Shown here: positions 54,494 through 64,000 of the stretch, piece by piece | Numbering within the stretch: the first letter of the stretch is position 1 | Layout of the letters: every line of letters starts with the position of its first letter | Assembly: GCF_000406105.1 (NCBI RefSeq) | Contig: NZ_CM001974.1 | Coordinates: 4,605,629 to 4,669,628, forward strand | Length of the DNA: 64,000 nt | Origin: Dickeya chrysanthemi NCPPB 402 | GTDB taxonomy: Bacteria; Pseudomonadota; Gammaproteobacteria; Enterobacterales; Enterobacteriaceae | Direction: 5' to 3' | Notes under the pieces: generated by a model | Databases searched by the model: none | What the model saw: the letters and a program-made list of their open reading frames with translations, nothing else | Told to the model about the DNA's origin: nothing | Made by a program: the position numbers and the translations under genes

Positions 54494-54641
54494 AGAGCCT
54501 ATCCCAGTAGGCGTTATTGGCGCAGCCAGTTTGGACTCGGGAAGCCGCGGAGAAACCGGAGCGTACACGTAGTACGTGAGGGTTTCGAGCACTGCCCAAG
54601 GCCAAAATGGCAAGTGAAATAGCCCTAATGGGATAGGCTCT
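54494..54641. mobile_element. 148 bp MITE-like repeat with 13 bp terminal inverted repeats
   Basis: Perfect 13 bp ends AGAGCCTATCCCA / TGGGATAGGCTCT bound a 148 bp element without a gene, with a central palindrome CACGTAGTACGTG at 54566-54578. Short length, perfect ends and no coding capacity fit a miniature inverted-repeat element. No parent transposase is visible in the window and no clear target duplication can be fixed. Confidence 0.7.
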
Positions 54642-54670
54642 AAGACCATACGATTGCCATTCAGGCGGTA

Positions 54671-54695
54671 GCGGCCTTGTGTTGCTCAAGGCCGC
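54671..54695 (-). terminator. Hairpin after hppD
   Basis: 9 bp stem GCGGCCTTG / CAAGGCCGC with a 7 nt loop, 28 nt beyond the hppD stop on the minus strand. No T-run follows, so it may be a stability hairpin rather than a terminator. Confidence 0.5.
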
Positions 54696-54722
54696 GTCTG
54701 ATACTCTGATACAAGTAGCGGG

Positions 54723-55811
54723 TTAGACCGCTTCTGTCGTCACTTTGATTTCCCCGCGCGCCAGTTGGTCGCGCTCCATGGATTCAAATAGCGCCTTGAA
54801 GTTGCCTTCGCCGAATCCCTCGTCCCCATCCCGCTCGATGAACTCAAAAAACAGCGGGCCGATCATCGTTTCCGAGAAAATTTGCAGCAGGAGTTTTTTC
54901 TGCCCGTTACGGGTATTGCCGTCAATCAGAATGCCGCGTGCCTGTAGTGCTGCGGTATCACGGCCGTGCCCAGGCAGGCGTTCTTCCACCATACGGTAAT
55001 AAGTCTCTGATGGTGCAGTCATCAGCGGTAACCCTGCCTGACGTAACTGATCGATCGAGGTCAGAATATCGTCGGTTTGCATCGCGATATGCTGGATACC
55101 TTCGCCATTAAACCGACGCAGAAATTCCTGAATTTGCCCATTGCTGCCCTCTGCTTCTTCATTCAGCGGAATACGGATTTTACCGTCAGGGGCCGCCATC
55201 GCTTTGGAGTGCAATCCTGTATATTCCCCTGCAATATCAAAATAACGAATCTGCCGGAAATTAAATATTCGGGTATAGAATTCAGACCAGTAATCCATTC
55301 TTCCCTGATAGACGTTATTGGTCAGGTGATCAATGGTATGCAGTCCAAATCCCTGCGGATTTCTTTCTACGCCGGGAATAAATGAAAAATCAATATCAAA
55401 AATATCAATATCCGTATGATATTTTTCGACGAAATAAATTCTTGAACCGCCGATGCCTTCGATAGCCGGCACCCGAATTTCCCCCGGATTGACGGTCTGC
55501 TCTACTGGTTTTGCGCCGGACTGAAGCGCCCGCTCATAAGCCCGGTGTGCGTCTTTGACATAAAAACCCACGCCGCAGGCCCCGGCGCCATGCTCCTGTA
55601 AAAAGGTCTGTGGAAAACCGGTGGCTGTATTATTGACAAGGAAATTGATGTTGTTCTGCCGAAAGAGTGCAATATCACGGTGGCGATGGTGTGCAACACA
55701 GGTAAAACCCAGCGAAACGAATAATGTTGAGAGTGTTTCTGGGGTATCGGTAACAAACTCGACAAAAGCAAATCCATTCAAATCGAGAGGGTTGATTACT
55801 AATTCAGTCAT
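54723..55811 (-). CDS. hppD: 4-hydroxyphenylpyruvate dioxygenase
   Basis: Non-heme Fe(II) dioxygenase converting 4-hydroxyphenylpyruvate to homogentisate (tyrosine breakdown, pyomelanin precursor). ATG at 55811 (GGAAATAGT upstream) gives 362 residues. Two vicinal-oxygen-chelate domains; iron ligands are His in HTIDHLTNNV, His in IQHIAMQTDD and Glu in FFEFIERDG. The C-terminal GFGEGNFKALFESMERDQ is the family signature. The related 4-hydroxymandelate synthase is less likely given this ending. No homogentisate dioxygenase gene is nearby, so the product may accumulate or be used elsewhere. Confidence 0.93.
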   Translation of the reverse strand: MTELVINPLDLNGFAFVEFVTDTPETLSTLFVSLGFTCVAHHRHRDIALFRQNNINFLVNNTATGFPQTFLQEHGAGACGVGFYVKDAHRAYERALQSGAKPVEQTVNPGEIRVPAIEGIGGSRIYFVEKYHTDIDIFDIDFSFIPGVERNPQGFGLHTIDHLTNNVYQGRMDYWSEFYTRIFNFRQIRYFDIAGEYTGLHSKAMAAPDGKIRIPLNEEAEGSNGQIQEFLRRFNGEGIQHIAMQTDDILTSIDQLRQAGLPLMTAPSETYYRMVEERLPGHGRDTAALQARGILIDGNTRNGQKKLLLQIFSETMIGPLFFEFIERDGDEGFGEGNFKALFESMERDQLARGEIKVTTEAV

Positions 55812-56132
55812 ACTATTTCCTTTGTCCATAAAGGAGGTGCATAAAATAAACCGGTGACAGACATGTCAAAATAAATAATAGCGTCATTACTCATTTTCGG
55901 ATAACAAGTTTTTCTTATTAAAAGGGTAATTAATAAATTCAAAGTAGTTTCATCTATTAATATTTACTCCCCAGGGAATAAATAATCGGTTGAACAGCCA
56001 AGGCTTGACGCTCGATCATGAATTGGCCCGAATGTATCGATAAATGACCTTTGGGCCACTGCCGGTGACGTGGGTTTTTAAGCAGAATAACGGTAATCCG
56101 CCATTTTTGTCTTAAAAAAGAGGAACACCACG
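55812..56132. other. Intergenic region between hppD and the hydrolase gene
   Basis: 321 bp divergent promoter region. AT-rich on the hppD side with no obvious gene; nothing further recognised. Confidence 0.5.
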
Positions 56133-56906
56133 ATGAACATTACCCAGATCAGGAACGCGACGCTGAAAATTGGCTTTGCCGGTAAAACGTTTCTCATCGA
56201 CCCGATGCTGGCCGAAAAAGGCGCTTATCCCGGTTTTGAAGGGACGCTGAACAGCCATTTGCGTAACCCGTTGGTGGATCTGCCCGTTACGCTGGAGAGC
56301 CTGTTTGCCGGTGTAGATGCGGTAATTGTCACCCATACCCATCTTGATCATTGGGATGATGTCGCCGCCGCCCAACTGCCGAAATCATTACCGATATTTA
56401 CCCAGCATGAGCACGATCAAAGCCTGATTCGGGCCGCCGGGTTTGGAGATGTCCGGCTGTTAAGCGAGCAGGGTACTTTTGGCGATATCACTCTGAGTAA
56501 AACACCGGGCCAACATGGCAGCGATGCCATTATGGAAAAACTGGGCGACAGGTTGGGTGAGGTATGCGGCGTCGTGCTGCGCCATCCGCAGGAAAAAACG
56601 CTGTGTCTGGCGGGCGATACCGTCTGGAATGCGGACGTGGCGGAAAATCTGCGTCGCTATGTGCCAGAAGTGATTGTGCTCAATTGCGGCGATGCACAGG
56701 TCGTCGGCCTGGGATCGATCATCATGAACCAGCAGGATGTGCTGGCCGTGGCGCAGCACGCACCGAATGCAACCCTCATCGCCAGCCACATGGAAGCGGT
56801 TAACCATTCGGCGTTGAGCCGTGCGGCTCTGGCGGATTTTTTGCAGCAAAACGGTGTGGCGCATCAGGTATTAATCCCGGCTGATGGCGAGTCCTGTATG
56901 CTGTAG
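56133..56906 (+). CDS. Metallo-beta-lactamase-fold hydrolase (UlaG-like)
   Basis: 257-residue metal-dependent hydrolase. The zinc motif HTHLDHW is at about 69-75, with further ligands in QHGSD and AGDTVWN (GDT) and a final SHMEAVNH. The N-terminus ITQIRNATLKIGFAGKTFLIDPML is typical of the UlaG-like branch. Substrate unknown. It lies 44 nt before an AraC-type regulator gene with a GATase1-like domain, a recurring pair; that regulator is broken here. Confidence 0.85.
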   Translation: MNITQIRNATLKIGFAGKTFLIDPMLAEKGAYPGFEGTLNSHLRNPLVDLPVTLESLFAGVDAVIVTHTHLDHWDDVAAAQLPKSLPIFTQHEHDQSLIRAAGFGDVRLLSEQGTFGDITLSKTPGQHGSDAIMEKLGDRLGEVCGVVLRHPQEKTLCLAGDTVWNADVAENLRRYVPEVIVLNCGDAQVVGLGSIIMNQQDVLAVAQHAPNATLIASHMEAVNHSALSRAALADFLQQNGVAHQVLIPADGESCML

Positions 56907-56950
56907 CGGGTATGATAAACGGGCGGCGATAACGCAGGGGAGAATGCAAC

Positions 56951-57901
56951 GTGAGTAAGCCTATTCCGTCGGTCGCGGTAGTCGCCTGCGATCAGTTCAG
57001 CCCGTTTCATTTATCGGTGCCCTGCATGATTTTCGGCGATGTACTGCCGGGACAACCGTTATTCAGGTTGCATCTTTGCGCTGGTGAAGGTGGTGTGTTG
57101 CGTTCCGCCCAGGGGTTGCAGATTGATACCCGTTCGGGCTGGATGCGCTGGCACAAGCCGATATCGTGGTGGTGCCTTACTGGCGTAACCCACAGGAGAT
57201 GCCGAATCCGGCGTTGCTGGAGGCGTTGGGCGCCGCTTATGCGCGCGGCAGCTTGTTGGTTGGGCTATGTCTGGGCACCTATGTGCTGGCGTGGGCCGGG
57301 CTGCTTACGCAGCGCAACGCCGCGACGCACTGGGAGTTTGCGCAGGATTTTCAGCAGCGTTTTCCGGATGTACGGCTGGATACACAGGCGTTATACGTAG
57401 AGGACGAGCGGCTGCTCACCTCGGCAGGCACGGCCGCCGGGCTGGATTGTTGCTTACATCTGGTCAGGAAGTACCACGGTAGTGTGATAGCCAATAAAAT
57501 CGCCAGAAGAATGGTGATTCCCCCGCATCGTGAAGGTGGCCAGGCACAGTTTATTGAGCGGCCGATGCCGGCATCGACGCAGGACACCAGAATCAATGCG
57601 TTGCTGGACTACCTGAGAAGCCGCCTCGACCAGCCCCATCACCTTGATGAACTGGCACGCCGCACGCTAATGAGCCGTCGTACTTTTACCCGACAGTTTC
57701 ACAAGGCTACCGGGATGTCGGTCGGTGAATGGCTGATGGCCGAGCGCCTGCACAAAGCCAGACGTTGCTGGAATCTACCACGTTGTCGATTGAGGCCATC
57801 GCCGGCCAGTTGTTTCAGTATCGCCCAAGATCAACAGGCCGAGTTTTTGCCACTGACTTAACAACTTTAAGTAGCTCATCCCAACATAGAAAAAGCGACT
57901 A
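56951..57901 (+). pseudogene. Broken GATase1/AraC-type regulator (FtrA/GlxA-like)
   Basis: Starts with GTG at 56951. The DJ-1/PfpI-like half reads normally to IDTRSG, then one base is missing near 57137 (GGC-TGG where GGC-CTG would continue as LDALAQADIVVVPYW). The second frame carries VGLCLGTYVLAWAG, AGTAAGLDCCLHLV and an AraC helix-turn-helix (LDELARRTLMSRRTFTRQFHKATG) until another base is missing near 57764, where LLESTTLSIEAIAGQ would follow. After that the last helix of the domain is not recognisable and the frame runs into the end of the convergent TetR gene. Two frameshifts plus a lost C-terminus mark it as inactive. Confidence 0.82.
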
Positions 57902-58496
57902 ATAGTATTTTCTTCACAGTTGAAGGATCCTCTCCGCGAGCTAGCTGTGACGAAGCATTACTTAGTTGTGCGTCGATGTATGTGGCTGCAAACTCTGTTG
58001 GCATATCTGCAGAAAACTCTCCTTTGGCCTTTGAGCGTTCCAACCATTTTCTGAAAGCGACTAATCCTTGCTCCTCAAGGAGATCTACTTGCGTTCGTGT
58101 TGCTTCACCCAAGTGCATTCGTGATTCACGCATTTTTATAAAAAGACATCCCGTTGGGGACTCATGATTACAGCTAGCTGATGTGGCAAATGATATGAGG
58201 TTATCAAGCACTTCTCGAAACGGAGTTTCACTGTTCAACATTTGCTGTACAGGATTTAGTATTTGTTCCTGATACTTAATAAGAACAGCTTTCATCAAGC
58301 CATCTTCATTCGAAAATTCACGATAAAGGCCTGGCTTCGATACACCAGATCTCCTGCAAATTTCATTAAGGGATAAATTGCCTATGTCCTCTTTCCAATA
58401 AGAATGCATTGCTACATCTAAGACATGATCACGATCCAGTGTTTTGGGTCTCCCCCTGGAAGGTTTAATTGGATTCATCCTAATTTTATACTCCAT
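57876..58496 (-). CDS. TetR-family repressor
   Basis: 206-residue TetR regulator (ATG 58496; ATG 58478 also possible). N-terminal helix-turn-helix GRPKTLDRDHVLDVAMHSYW ... NLSLNEICRRSGVSKPGLYREFSNEDGL, then a ligand domain with TGCLFIK and two Cys. It is divergent from an SDR gene across a short gap holding a strong promoter, so it likely represses that gene and itself. Composition is more AT-rich than its neighbours, suggesting acquisition. Confidence 0.88.
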   Translation of the reverse strand: MEYKIRMNPIKPSRGRPKTLDRDHVLDVAMHSYWKEDIGNLSLNEICRRSGVSKPGLYREFSNEDGLMKAVLIKYQEQILNPVQQMLNSETPFREVLDNLISFATSASCNHESPTGCLFIKMRESRMHLGEATRTQVDLLEEQGLVAFRKWLERSKAKGEFSADMPTEFAATYIDAQLSNASSQLARGEDPSTVKKILLVAFSMLG

Positions 58497-58507
58497 GGTA
58501 TTTTAAT

Positions 58508-58536
58508 TTGACAGACAGTGCCTCAGTGTTTATTTT
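58508..58536 (+). promoter_or_regulatory. Sigma70 promoter of the SDR gene
   Basis: TTGACA (58508-58513), 17 bp spacer, TATTTT (58531-58536). Transcription would start near 58543, which excludes the in-frame start at 58508 and supports a start at 58565 or 58578. Confidence 0.75.
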
Positions 58537-58564
58537 ACCACCTGGTATTAAATTAACAAACCGA

Positions 58565-59458
58565 ATGGGAACGAAAGATGAGCGATACAAAAAAAGCGTA
58601 GTTATTACAGGAAGCAGCAGTGGATTTGGCAAAAAATCAGTAAAAGATTTTGCAGATAAAGGCTATCAAGTGTTCGCTACCATGCGTGCTCCAGAAGGTA
58701 AGAACGCCACAGTTAAGGCCGAATTGGAAGCGTATAGCGATTTCATCCATGTTGTCGATATGGATGTTACCAACGACGAGTCTGTCAAAACCGCCATTGC
58801 AAGCGTACTGAATAAAGCGGGAAAAATTGATATTTTGATTAACAATGCAGGTGTAATGTACCTTGGCATTACAGAAGCATTTAGCATTTCCCAAGCTAGA
58901 GAGCAGATGGAAACTAACTACTATGGCGCTATGCGTACTATACAGGCTGTTTTGCCTGCTATGCGTGATGCTAAATCTGGTCTAATCATCAACACCTCAT
59001 CCATGGTTGGCCAAATTTCAGCGCCATATTTCTCTACCTACGCCGCTACCAAACATGCTTTGGAAGGCTACCTCCAAGGCTTACGCTACGAAGTGGCGCC
59101 ATTCGGCATTGATATCGCTATAGTACAACCAGGCCCGTTCCCTACAGGTCTAAGTGCAGCAGGGCAAGAGCCTGCACACAAAGACATACTGGATAGCTAT
59201 GGTGAATTGGCAAAAATCCCTTCCGCTATGTTCGAAGAATTCGGTAAATTTATGCAAAGCGATCAAGCACCTGATCCACAAATGGTCGTAGATACTTATT
59301 TAGCGCTAGCAGACATGCCTACAGGCAAACGCCCAACACGCACAGCGGTCGGCTTGGTTTGGGGTGTTGATGAAATTAACGCTGCTAAACAACCCATTCA
59401 AGACCGTGTTTTGAAAGAAATGCAATTAGACAATATTCTAGGCGGCGCTGACGCGTAA
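58565..59458 (+). CDS. Classical short-chain dehydrogenase/reductase
   Basis: SDR of 297 residues from ATG 58565. Cofactor motif ITGSSSGFGKKS, NNAG motif INNAGVMYLG, catalytic Ser in NTSSMVG and YAATK (Y-x-x-x-K). Substrate unknown. A second ATG at 58578 with a better Shine-Dalgarno (GGGAACGAAAG) would read MSDTK but is out of frame by one base at the A7 run at 58588-58594, so the natural start may have been altered. Controlled probably by the divergent TetR gene. Confidence 0.82.
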   Translation: MGTKDERYKKSVVITGSSSGFGKKSVKDFADKGYQVFATMRAPEGKNATVKAELEAYSDFIHVVDMDVTNDESVKTAIASVLNKAGKIDILINNAGVMYLGITEAFSISQAREQMETNYYGAMRTIQAVLPAMRDAKSGLIINTSSMVGQISAPYFSTYAATKHALEGYLQGLRYEVAPFGIDIAIVQPGPFPTGLSAAGQEPAHKDILDSYGELAKIPSAMFEEFGKFMQSDQAPDPQMVVDTYLALADMPTGKRPTRTAVGLVWGVDEINAAKQPIQDRVLKEMQLDNILGGADA

Positions 59459-59524
59459 TTTTCGGTATCAGGGGCTATGCCCTAATGCCAGTTTTACTGC
59501 GTTTCTCTGTTTAAGTAAGCGACT

Positions 59525-60889
59525 TCACTTCCCAATACAAAAACTGGAGAAAATCCGCCCCAGCAGATCGTCGGAGGTGAATTCGCCGGTGATTTCACTC
59601 AACGCCTGCTGCGCCAGCCGCAGTTCTTCGGCCAGCAGTTCACCGGCGTAGGCACCGACCAGTTGTTCGTGGCCTTGTTGCAGATGCTGCGCCGCTTGCT
59701 CCAGCGCCTGCAAGTGACGGCGGCGGGCCAGAAAGCCCCCTTCGGTGTTGCTGGTAAATCCCATGCTCTGCTTGAGATGGTCACGCAGCAGGTCTACACC
59801 GTCGCCGGTGCGGGCGGAAAGGCGGATAAGTGAGTAAGTATTTACCTCTTCAATGCCCAGCGGTTCGCCGGTGACGTCCGCTTTGTTACGCACGACGGTG
59901 ATCGGTAACCGACTCGGCAATCGTGCCATGAATTCCGGCCAGATAGCCGCCGGTTCTACCGCGTCGGTGGTGGTGCCATCCACCATAAACAGTACCCGGT
60001 CGGCCTGTTCGATTTCCTGCCACGCCCGTTCAATACCGATACGTTCTACTTCGTCGCTGGCTTCGCGCAGCCCGGCGGTGTCGATGATATGCAGCGGCAT
60101 GCCGTCGATGTGAATATGCTCACGCAGCACATCGCGGGTGGTGCCGGCGATATCGGTGACGATGGCGGCATCGCGCCCGGCCAGCGCATTCAGCAGGCTG
60201 GATTTACCGGCATTCGGCCGGCCAGCAATCACCACTTTCATCCCTTCGCGCAACAGGCTGCCCTGACGCGCTTCGCCGCGTACCGCCTCCAGATCGCCGA
60301 TCACTGTATTGAGCATGGCTTCGATTTTGCCATCGCTGAGAAAGTCGATTTCCTCATCGGGGAAATCGATCGCCGCTTCTACGTAGATTCTCAGGTGAGT
60401 GAGTGCTTCCACCAGTTGATGAACGCGGGAGGAAAAGACACCCTGCAACGAGTTGACGGCGGAACGGGCGGCCTGCTCGGAACTGGCGTCGATCAGATCG
60501 GCAATCGCTTCGGCCTGCGCCAGATCCAGTTTGTCATTCAGAAATGCCCGTTCGGAGAACTCGCCGGGACGAGCGATGCGTACGCCCGGCAGCGCCACGA
60601 CGCGTTTGAGCAGAAGGTCGAGAATCACCGGGCCGCCGTGACCTTGCAGTTCCAGCACGTCTTCGCCGGTAAAGGAGTTCGGGCCGGGAAACCACAGGGC
60701 GATGCCTTGATCGAGCACGCTGCCGTCGGCGTCGTGGAAAGGCAAATAATCGGCGTAACGTGGTTTGGGCAGCTTGCCCAGCACCGCCTGCGCCACCGTG
60801 GCGGCGGTGCGGCCTGAGATACGCAGAATACCTACGCCGCCGCGTCCCGGCGGGGTGGCTTGGGCAACGATGGTGTCGGTATGGCTCAT
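59525..60889 (-). CDS. mnmE: MnmE (TrmE), tRNA modification GTPase
   Basis: GTPase partner of MnmG in cmnm5U34 tRNA modification. 454 residues. N-terminal tetrahydrofolate-binding domain, helical domain, and an inserted G domain with P-loop GRPNAGKS (223-230), [15 protein letters not shown] and NKAD. The C-terminal FCIGK supplies the essential cysteine. It lies downstream of yidC, separated by a terminator-like palindrome. Confidence 0.97.
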   Translation of the reverse strand: MSHTDTIVAQATPPGRGGVGILRISGRTAATVAQAVLGKLPKPRYADYLPFHDADGSVLDQGIALWFPGPNSFTGEDVLELQGHGGPVILDLLLKRVVALPGVRIARPGEFSERAFLNDKLDLAQAEAIADLIDASSEQAARSAVNSLQGVFSSRVHQLVEALTHLRIYVEAAIDFPDEEIDFLSDGKIEAMLNTVIGDLEAVRGEARQGSLLREGMKVVIAGRPNAGKSSLLNALAGRDAAIVTDIAGTTRDVLREHIHIDGMPLHIIDTAGLREASDEVERIGIERAWQEIEQADRVLFMVDGTTTDAVEPAAIWPEFMARLPSRLPITVVRNKADVTGEPLGIEEVNTYSLIRLSARTGDGVDLLRDHLKQSMGFTSNTEGGFLARRRHLQALEQAAQHLQQGHEQLVGAYAGELLAEELRLAQQALSEITGEFTSDDLLGRIFSSFCIGK

Positions 60890-60946
60890 GGTGTTCTCTC
60901 TGCCTTTTCGCCTGTTTTCAGGCTCGGTTACGGGGTTATCTTAATG

Positions 60947-60977
60947 TAAAAAAATAAGGCGGTCAGTGACCGCCTCA
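60947..60977 (-). terminator. Terminator between yidC and mnmE
   Basis: Perfect palindrome AGGCGGTCAGTGACCGCCT (60957-60975) followed on the minus strand by a T-run. It would separate the rpmH-rnpA-yidD-yidC transcript from mnmE, at least in part. Confidence 0.75.
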
Positions 60978-61005
60978 TAATGAGATTGATTAGGCAATCA
61001 ATCGG

Positions 61006-62637
61006 TTACTTCTTCTCGCGGCTGTGCAGCCCGCGTTTTTCCAGCCCGCGGTAAATCATCTGCTGCTGGGCAATGGTCACCAGGTTGCTGACGATATAGT
61101 ACAGCACCAAGCCTGACGGGAACCACAGGAAGAACACGGTGAAGATCACCGGCATGTAAGTCATGATCTTCTGCTGCATCGGGTCGGTGACCGTGGTCGG
61201 CGACATCTTCTGAATGAAGAACATGGTCAGACCCATCAGGATCGGCAGTACATAGTACGGGTCCTGCGCCGACAGGTCATGAATCCACAGCGCGAACGGC
61301 GCGTGACGCAGCTCCACTGAGCCCATCAGCATGTAGTACAACGCCAGGAAGATAGGCATCTGGATAACCAGCGGGAAGCAGCCGCCCAGCGGGTTCACTT
61401 TCTCAGCCTTGTACAGCGCCATCATTTCCTGACTCATGCGCTGCTTGTCGTCGCCGATACGCTCGCGCATCGCCTGCAGTTTCGGTTGCAGCATGCGCAT
61501 TTTCGCCATCGAGGTGTACTGCGCTTTGGTCAGCGGGTACATGATGCCGCGCACGATAAAGGTGATGGCGATGATGGAGAAGCCCCAGTTGCCGATAAAG
61601 CCGTGCAGGAACTTCAGCAGCTTGAACAGCGGCTGGGAGATGAACCACAGCCAGCCGTAATCCACGGTCAGATCCAGATGCGGTGCGACGGCGGCCATTT
61701 TATCCTGAATTTCCGGGCCGACCCACAGGGTGGCGTTCAGGTTTTGCTGGCTACCCGGCTGTACGATAACCGGCGCGGCCTTAAAGCCGATGGCGGCTAA
61801 GCCATTGCCAAGATTGGCGCTGTAAAATGTATTGTTGGCAGCGGTAGCCGGCACCCAGGCGGTAGCAAAATACTGCTGCAGCATGGCAACCCAACCGCCT
61901 TGCGTGTTGATATTCAGGTTCTCTTTCATATCGCTAAAGCTGTATTTGCGATATTTGTCTTCGCTGGAAGAGAACGCTGCGCCACGGTAGGTGTGCAGGG
62001 CAAAGTTATTGCTGCCGGTGTCGCGGTGCGACGGCAGATCGATAGACTGTTTCAACTGACCAAACAAGGCCAGTTCCAGCGGCTGAGCGCTGGCGTTGTT
62101 GACGCTGTATTCTACATTCAGCGCGTATTCACCACGTTTCAGGACGAAGGTTTTGGTGAAGCTCACGCCGTTGGCATCGGTGTAGGTCAACGGAATACGC
62201 AATTCATTCTGACCGGCGGGCAGTTCAAAGCGATCTGCCGACGTGACATACAGCGGGCGTGAACCGTTCGCCGGGTTATCCGGGCCGTTTTTGCCGGTCA
62301 GGCCGCTCTGAGCCTGATAAGTGAAGGCCGGGGTGGTTTCCAGCAGCTTGAACGGCTGGCTGGAGCTCAGCTCCGCCGGGTAGGCCAGCAGGTCGGCTTC
62401 TTCGATGTCGCCGCCGCGCGTGTTGATGTTCAACGACAGCACATCGGTTTTCACGGTAATCAGTTTACCCTGACCGCTGGCAGGTACGCCCTGGTTAGCT
62501 GCATCGCCCACAGCGCTATTCGCCAGTTGCGTGGTCTGGGTTGCCGCGGGTGGATTTTTATCCGTTTCCCACTGCTGCCAGATCATGAACGTCACGAATA
62601 GCAGAGCGATGAGAAGGAGATTGCGTTGCGAATCCAT
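61006..62637 (-). CDS. yidC: YidC, membrane protein insertase
   Basis: Inner-membrane insertase working alone or with SecYEG. 543 residues: N-terminal membrane helix (about 5-20), a large periplasmic beta-sandwich (about 60-340), then five helices of the conserved core with the hydrophilic-groove arginine in [12 protein letters not shown] and the cytoplasmic coiled region [21 protein letters not shown]. It inserts subunits such as AtpE of the atp operon in this window. Confidence 0.97.
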   Translation of the reverse strand: MDSQRNLLLIALLFVTFMIWQQWETDKNPPAATQTTQLANSAVGDAANQGVPASGQGKLITVKTDVLSLNINTRGGDIEEADLLAYPAELSSSQPFKLLETTPAFTYQAQSGLTGKNGPDNPANGSRPLYVTSADRFELPAGQNELRIPLTYTDANGVSFTKTFVLKRGEYALNVEYSVNNASAQPLELALFGQLKQSIDLPSHRDTGSNNFALHTYRGAAFSSSEDKYRKYSFSDMKENLNINTQGGWVAMLQQYFATAWVPATAANNTFYSANLGNGLAAIGFKAAPVIVQPGSQQNLNATLWVGPEIQDKMAAVAPHLDLTVDYGWLWFISQPLFKLLKFLHGFIGNWGFSIIAITFIVRGIMYPLTKAQYTSMAKMRMLQPKLQAMRERIGDDKQRMSQEMMALYKAEKVNPLGGCFPLVIQMPIFLALYYMLMGSVELRHAPFALWIHDLSAQDPYYVLPILMGLTMFFIQKMSPTTVTDPMQQKIMTYMPVIFTVFFLWFPSGLVLYYIVSNLVTIAQQQMIYRGLEKRGLHSREKK

Positions 62638-62639
62638 CG

Positions 62640-62897
62640 TTAGTGTTCTCTGTTATTGTCGGGTTTTGGCGGTACGGGATCATCACCACCAGGGTTCAAA
62701 GGGTGGCATTTTAATACGCGTTTAAGCGTCAACCAACAGCCTTTTATCATGCCGAACCGGCGTATTGCTTCAATGCCATATTGGGAGCACGACGGCTGAA
62801 AGCGGCAGTGCGGTCCAAGTAGCGGACTGATAAAGCGTTGATACCCGCGTATCAGGCCAATCAGCAGGCGTGAGCCAAACGACAGTGACGGCGCCAT
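62640..62897 (-). CDS. yidD: YidD, membrane protein insertion efficiency factor
   Basis: 85-residue peripheral membrane protein that assists YidC. Motif [31 protein letters not shown] and the CHPLNPGG ending are family signatures, with three Cys. Its first codons overlap the rnpA end by 37 nt in another frame; 2 nt separate it from yidC. Confidence 0.96.
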   Translation of the reverse strand: MAPSLSFGSRLLIGLIRGYQRFISPLLGPHCRFQPSCSQYGIEAIRRFGMIKGCWLTLKRVLKCHPLNPGGDDPVPPKPDNNREH

Positions 62898-63220
62898 AAT
62901 TTTTCCAACGCTTCCGTTAGCGTACGGTTATCCAGCTCAGACACCCCTTTTTTGGCGATGACGACAAAGTCCATCGCAGGCAGCTCGTGTTGACGTAAGC
63001 GAAAGCTTTCACGCGTCAGGCGCTTGATGCGGTTGCGTTCGTGAGCCCGTCTGACGTGCTTTTTCGCGACGGTAAGACCAATACGAGGGTGTCCCAGCGT
63101 ATTCGGGCGACCGAGGATGGTGATCTGCGGCGTGCCGGCCCGTTGGGGCTGCTGGAAGACGAAAGAGAAATGGCTGGGAGTTAACAGACGTAACTCCCTG
63201 GGAAAAGCGAGCGTAACCAC
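62861..63220 (-). CDS. rnpA: RnpA, protein subunit of RNase P
   Basis: 119-residue basic protein binding the RnpB RNA for tRNA 5' processing. The RNR motif [18 protein letters not shown] and the [19 protein letters not shown]-terminus are the family hallmarks. Start ATG at 63220; translation overlaps yidD. Follows rpmH by 18 nt in the classic rpmH-rnpA operon. Confidence 0.97.
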   Translation of the reverse strand: MVTLAFPRELRLLTPSHFSFVFQQPQRAGTPQITILGRPNTLGHPRIGLTVAKKHVRRAHERNRIKRLTRESFRLRQHELPAMDFVVIAKKGVSELDNRTLTEALEKLWRRHCRLAHAC

Positions 63221-63238
63221 TCGAAGGGTTAGCTTTTA

Positions 63239-64000
<762 letters not shown>

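Noticed and set aside
54308..54649. Minus-strand frames across the 148 bp repeat
   Set aside because: They run through the inverted-repeat element and into the HxlR gene and have no domain.

Overview
The window is a 64 kb piece of an enterobacterial chromosome around the replication origin. It holds the full mioC-oriC-mnmG junction, the complete F1Fo ATP synthase operon, glmU-glmS, pst-phoU, an arn (L-Ara4N) operon and the rpmH-rnpA-yidD-yidC-mnmE block that borders dnaA. A PL9 exopolygalacturonate lyase of the PelX type, preceded by KdgR-like operators, points to a soft-rot pectinolytic genus, most probably Dickeya. Species cannot be fixed from the sequence alone.

Layout. 1-4395: 5' part of kup (minus), then ravA-viaA. 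4503-8466: asnC, mioC, oriC (DnaA boxes R1-R4 plus AT-rich 13-mers), mnmG, rsmG; asnA is absent from its usual place beside asnC. 8467-16059: atp promoter region, atpIBEFHAGDC and a bidirectional terminator. 16127-22224: pelX (minus), glmU, glmS. 22268-24583: a multi-sensor GAF/PAS/GGDEF diguanylate cyclase. 24957-28237: an accessory three-gene operon on the minus strand (small HEPN-like protein, ParA-like ATPase with a KGGVGR P-loop, large P-loop ATPase). It is flanked by housekeeping genes, carries an ERIC element between genes 2 and 3, and is the best candidate for an undescribed system. 28413-33252: Pho box and pstSCAB-phoU. 33444-35888: a polar amino acid ABC importer without its ATPase gene and with one permease frameshifted at a G9 tract. 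35893-38984: yieH, adeP (PurR-like box), yieE. 39289-41822: aegA and an iron-sulfur partner. 42444-44150: three lipoproteins (CsgG-like, DUF4810, GNA1162-like). 45053-52473: arnBCADTEF, every junction after arnA-arnD overlapping. 52572-59458: GNAT, NAD(P)-binding protein/HxlR pair, a 148 bp MITE-like repeat, hppD, a metallo-beta-lactamase-fold protein, a broken AraC-type regulator and a TetR/SDR pair that looks acquired. 59525-63379: mnmE, yidC, yidD, rnpA, rpmH; the window ends in the dnaA upstream region with a DnaA box.

How it works together. Most of the window is core growth machinery near the origin: replication control, ATP synthesis, tRNA and rRNA modification, UDP-GlcNAc supply, phosphate uptake and membrane protein insertion. 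Niche functions (pectate breakdown, lipid A modification, c-di-GMP signalling, purine uptake) are interleaved. Full-length ERIC elements (127 bp) occur three times, always in or beside accessory genes. Several one-base indels (35197-35205, 57137, 57764, perhaps 58588) should be checked against reads before they are taken as biology.
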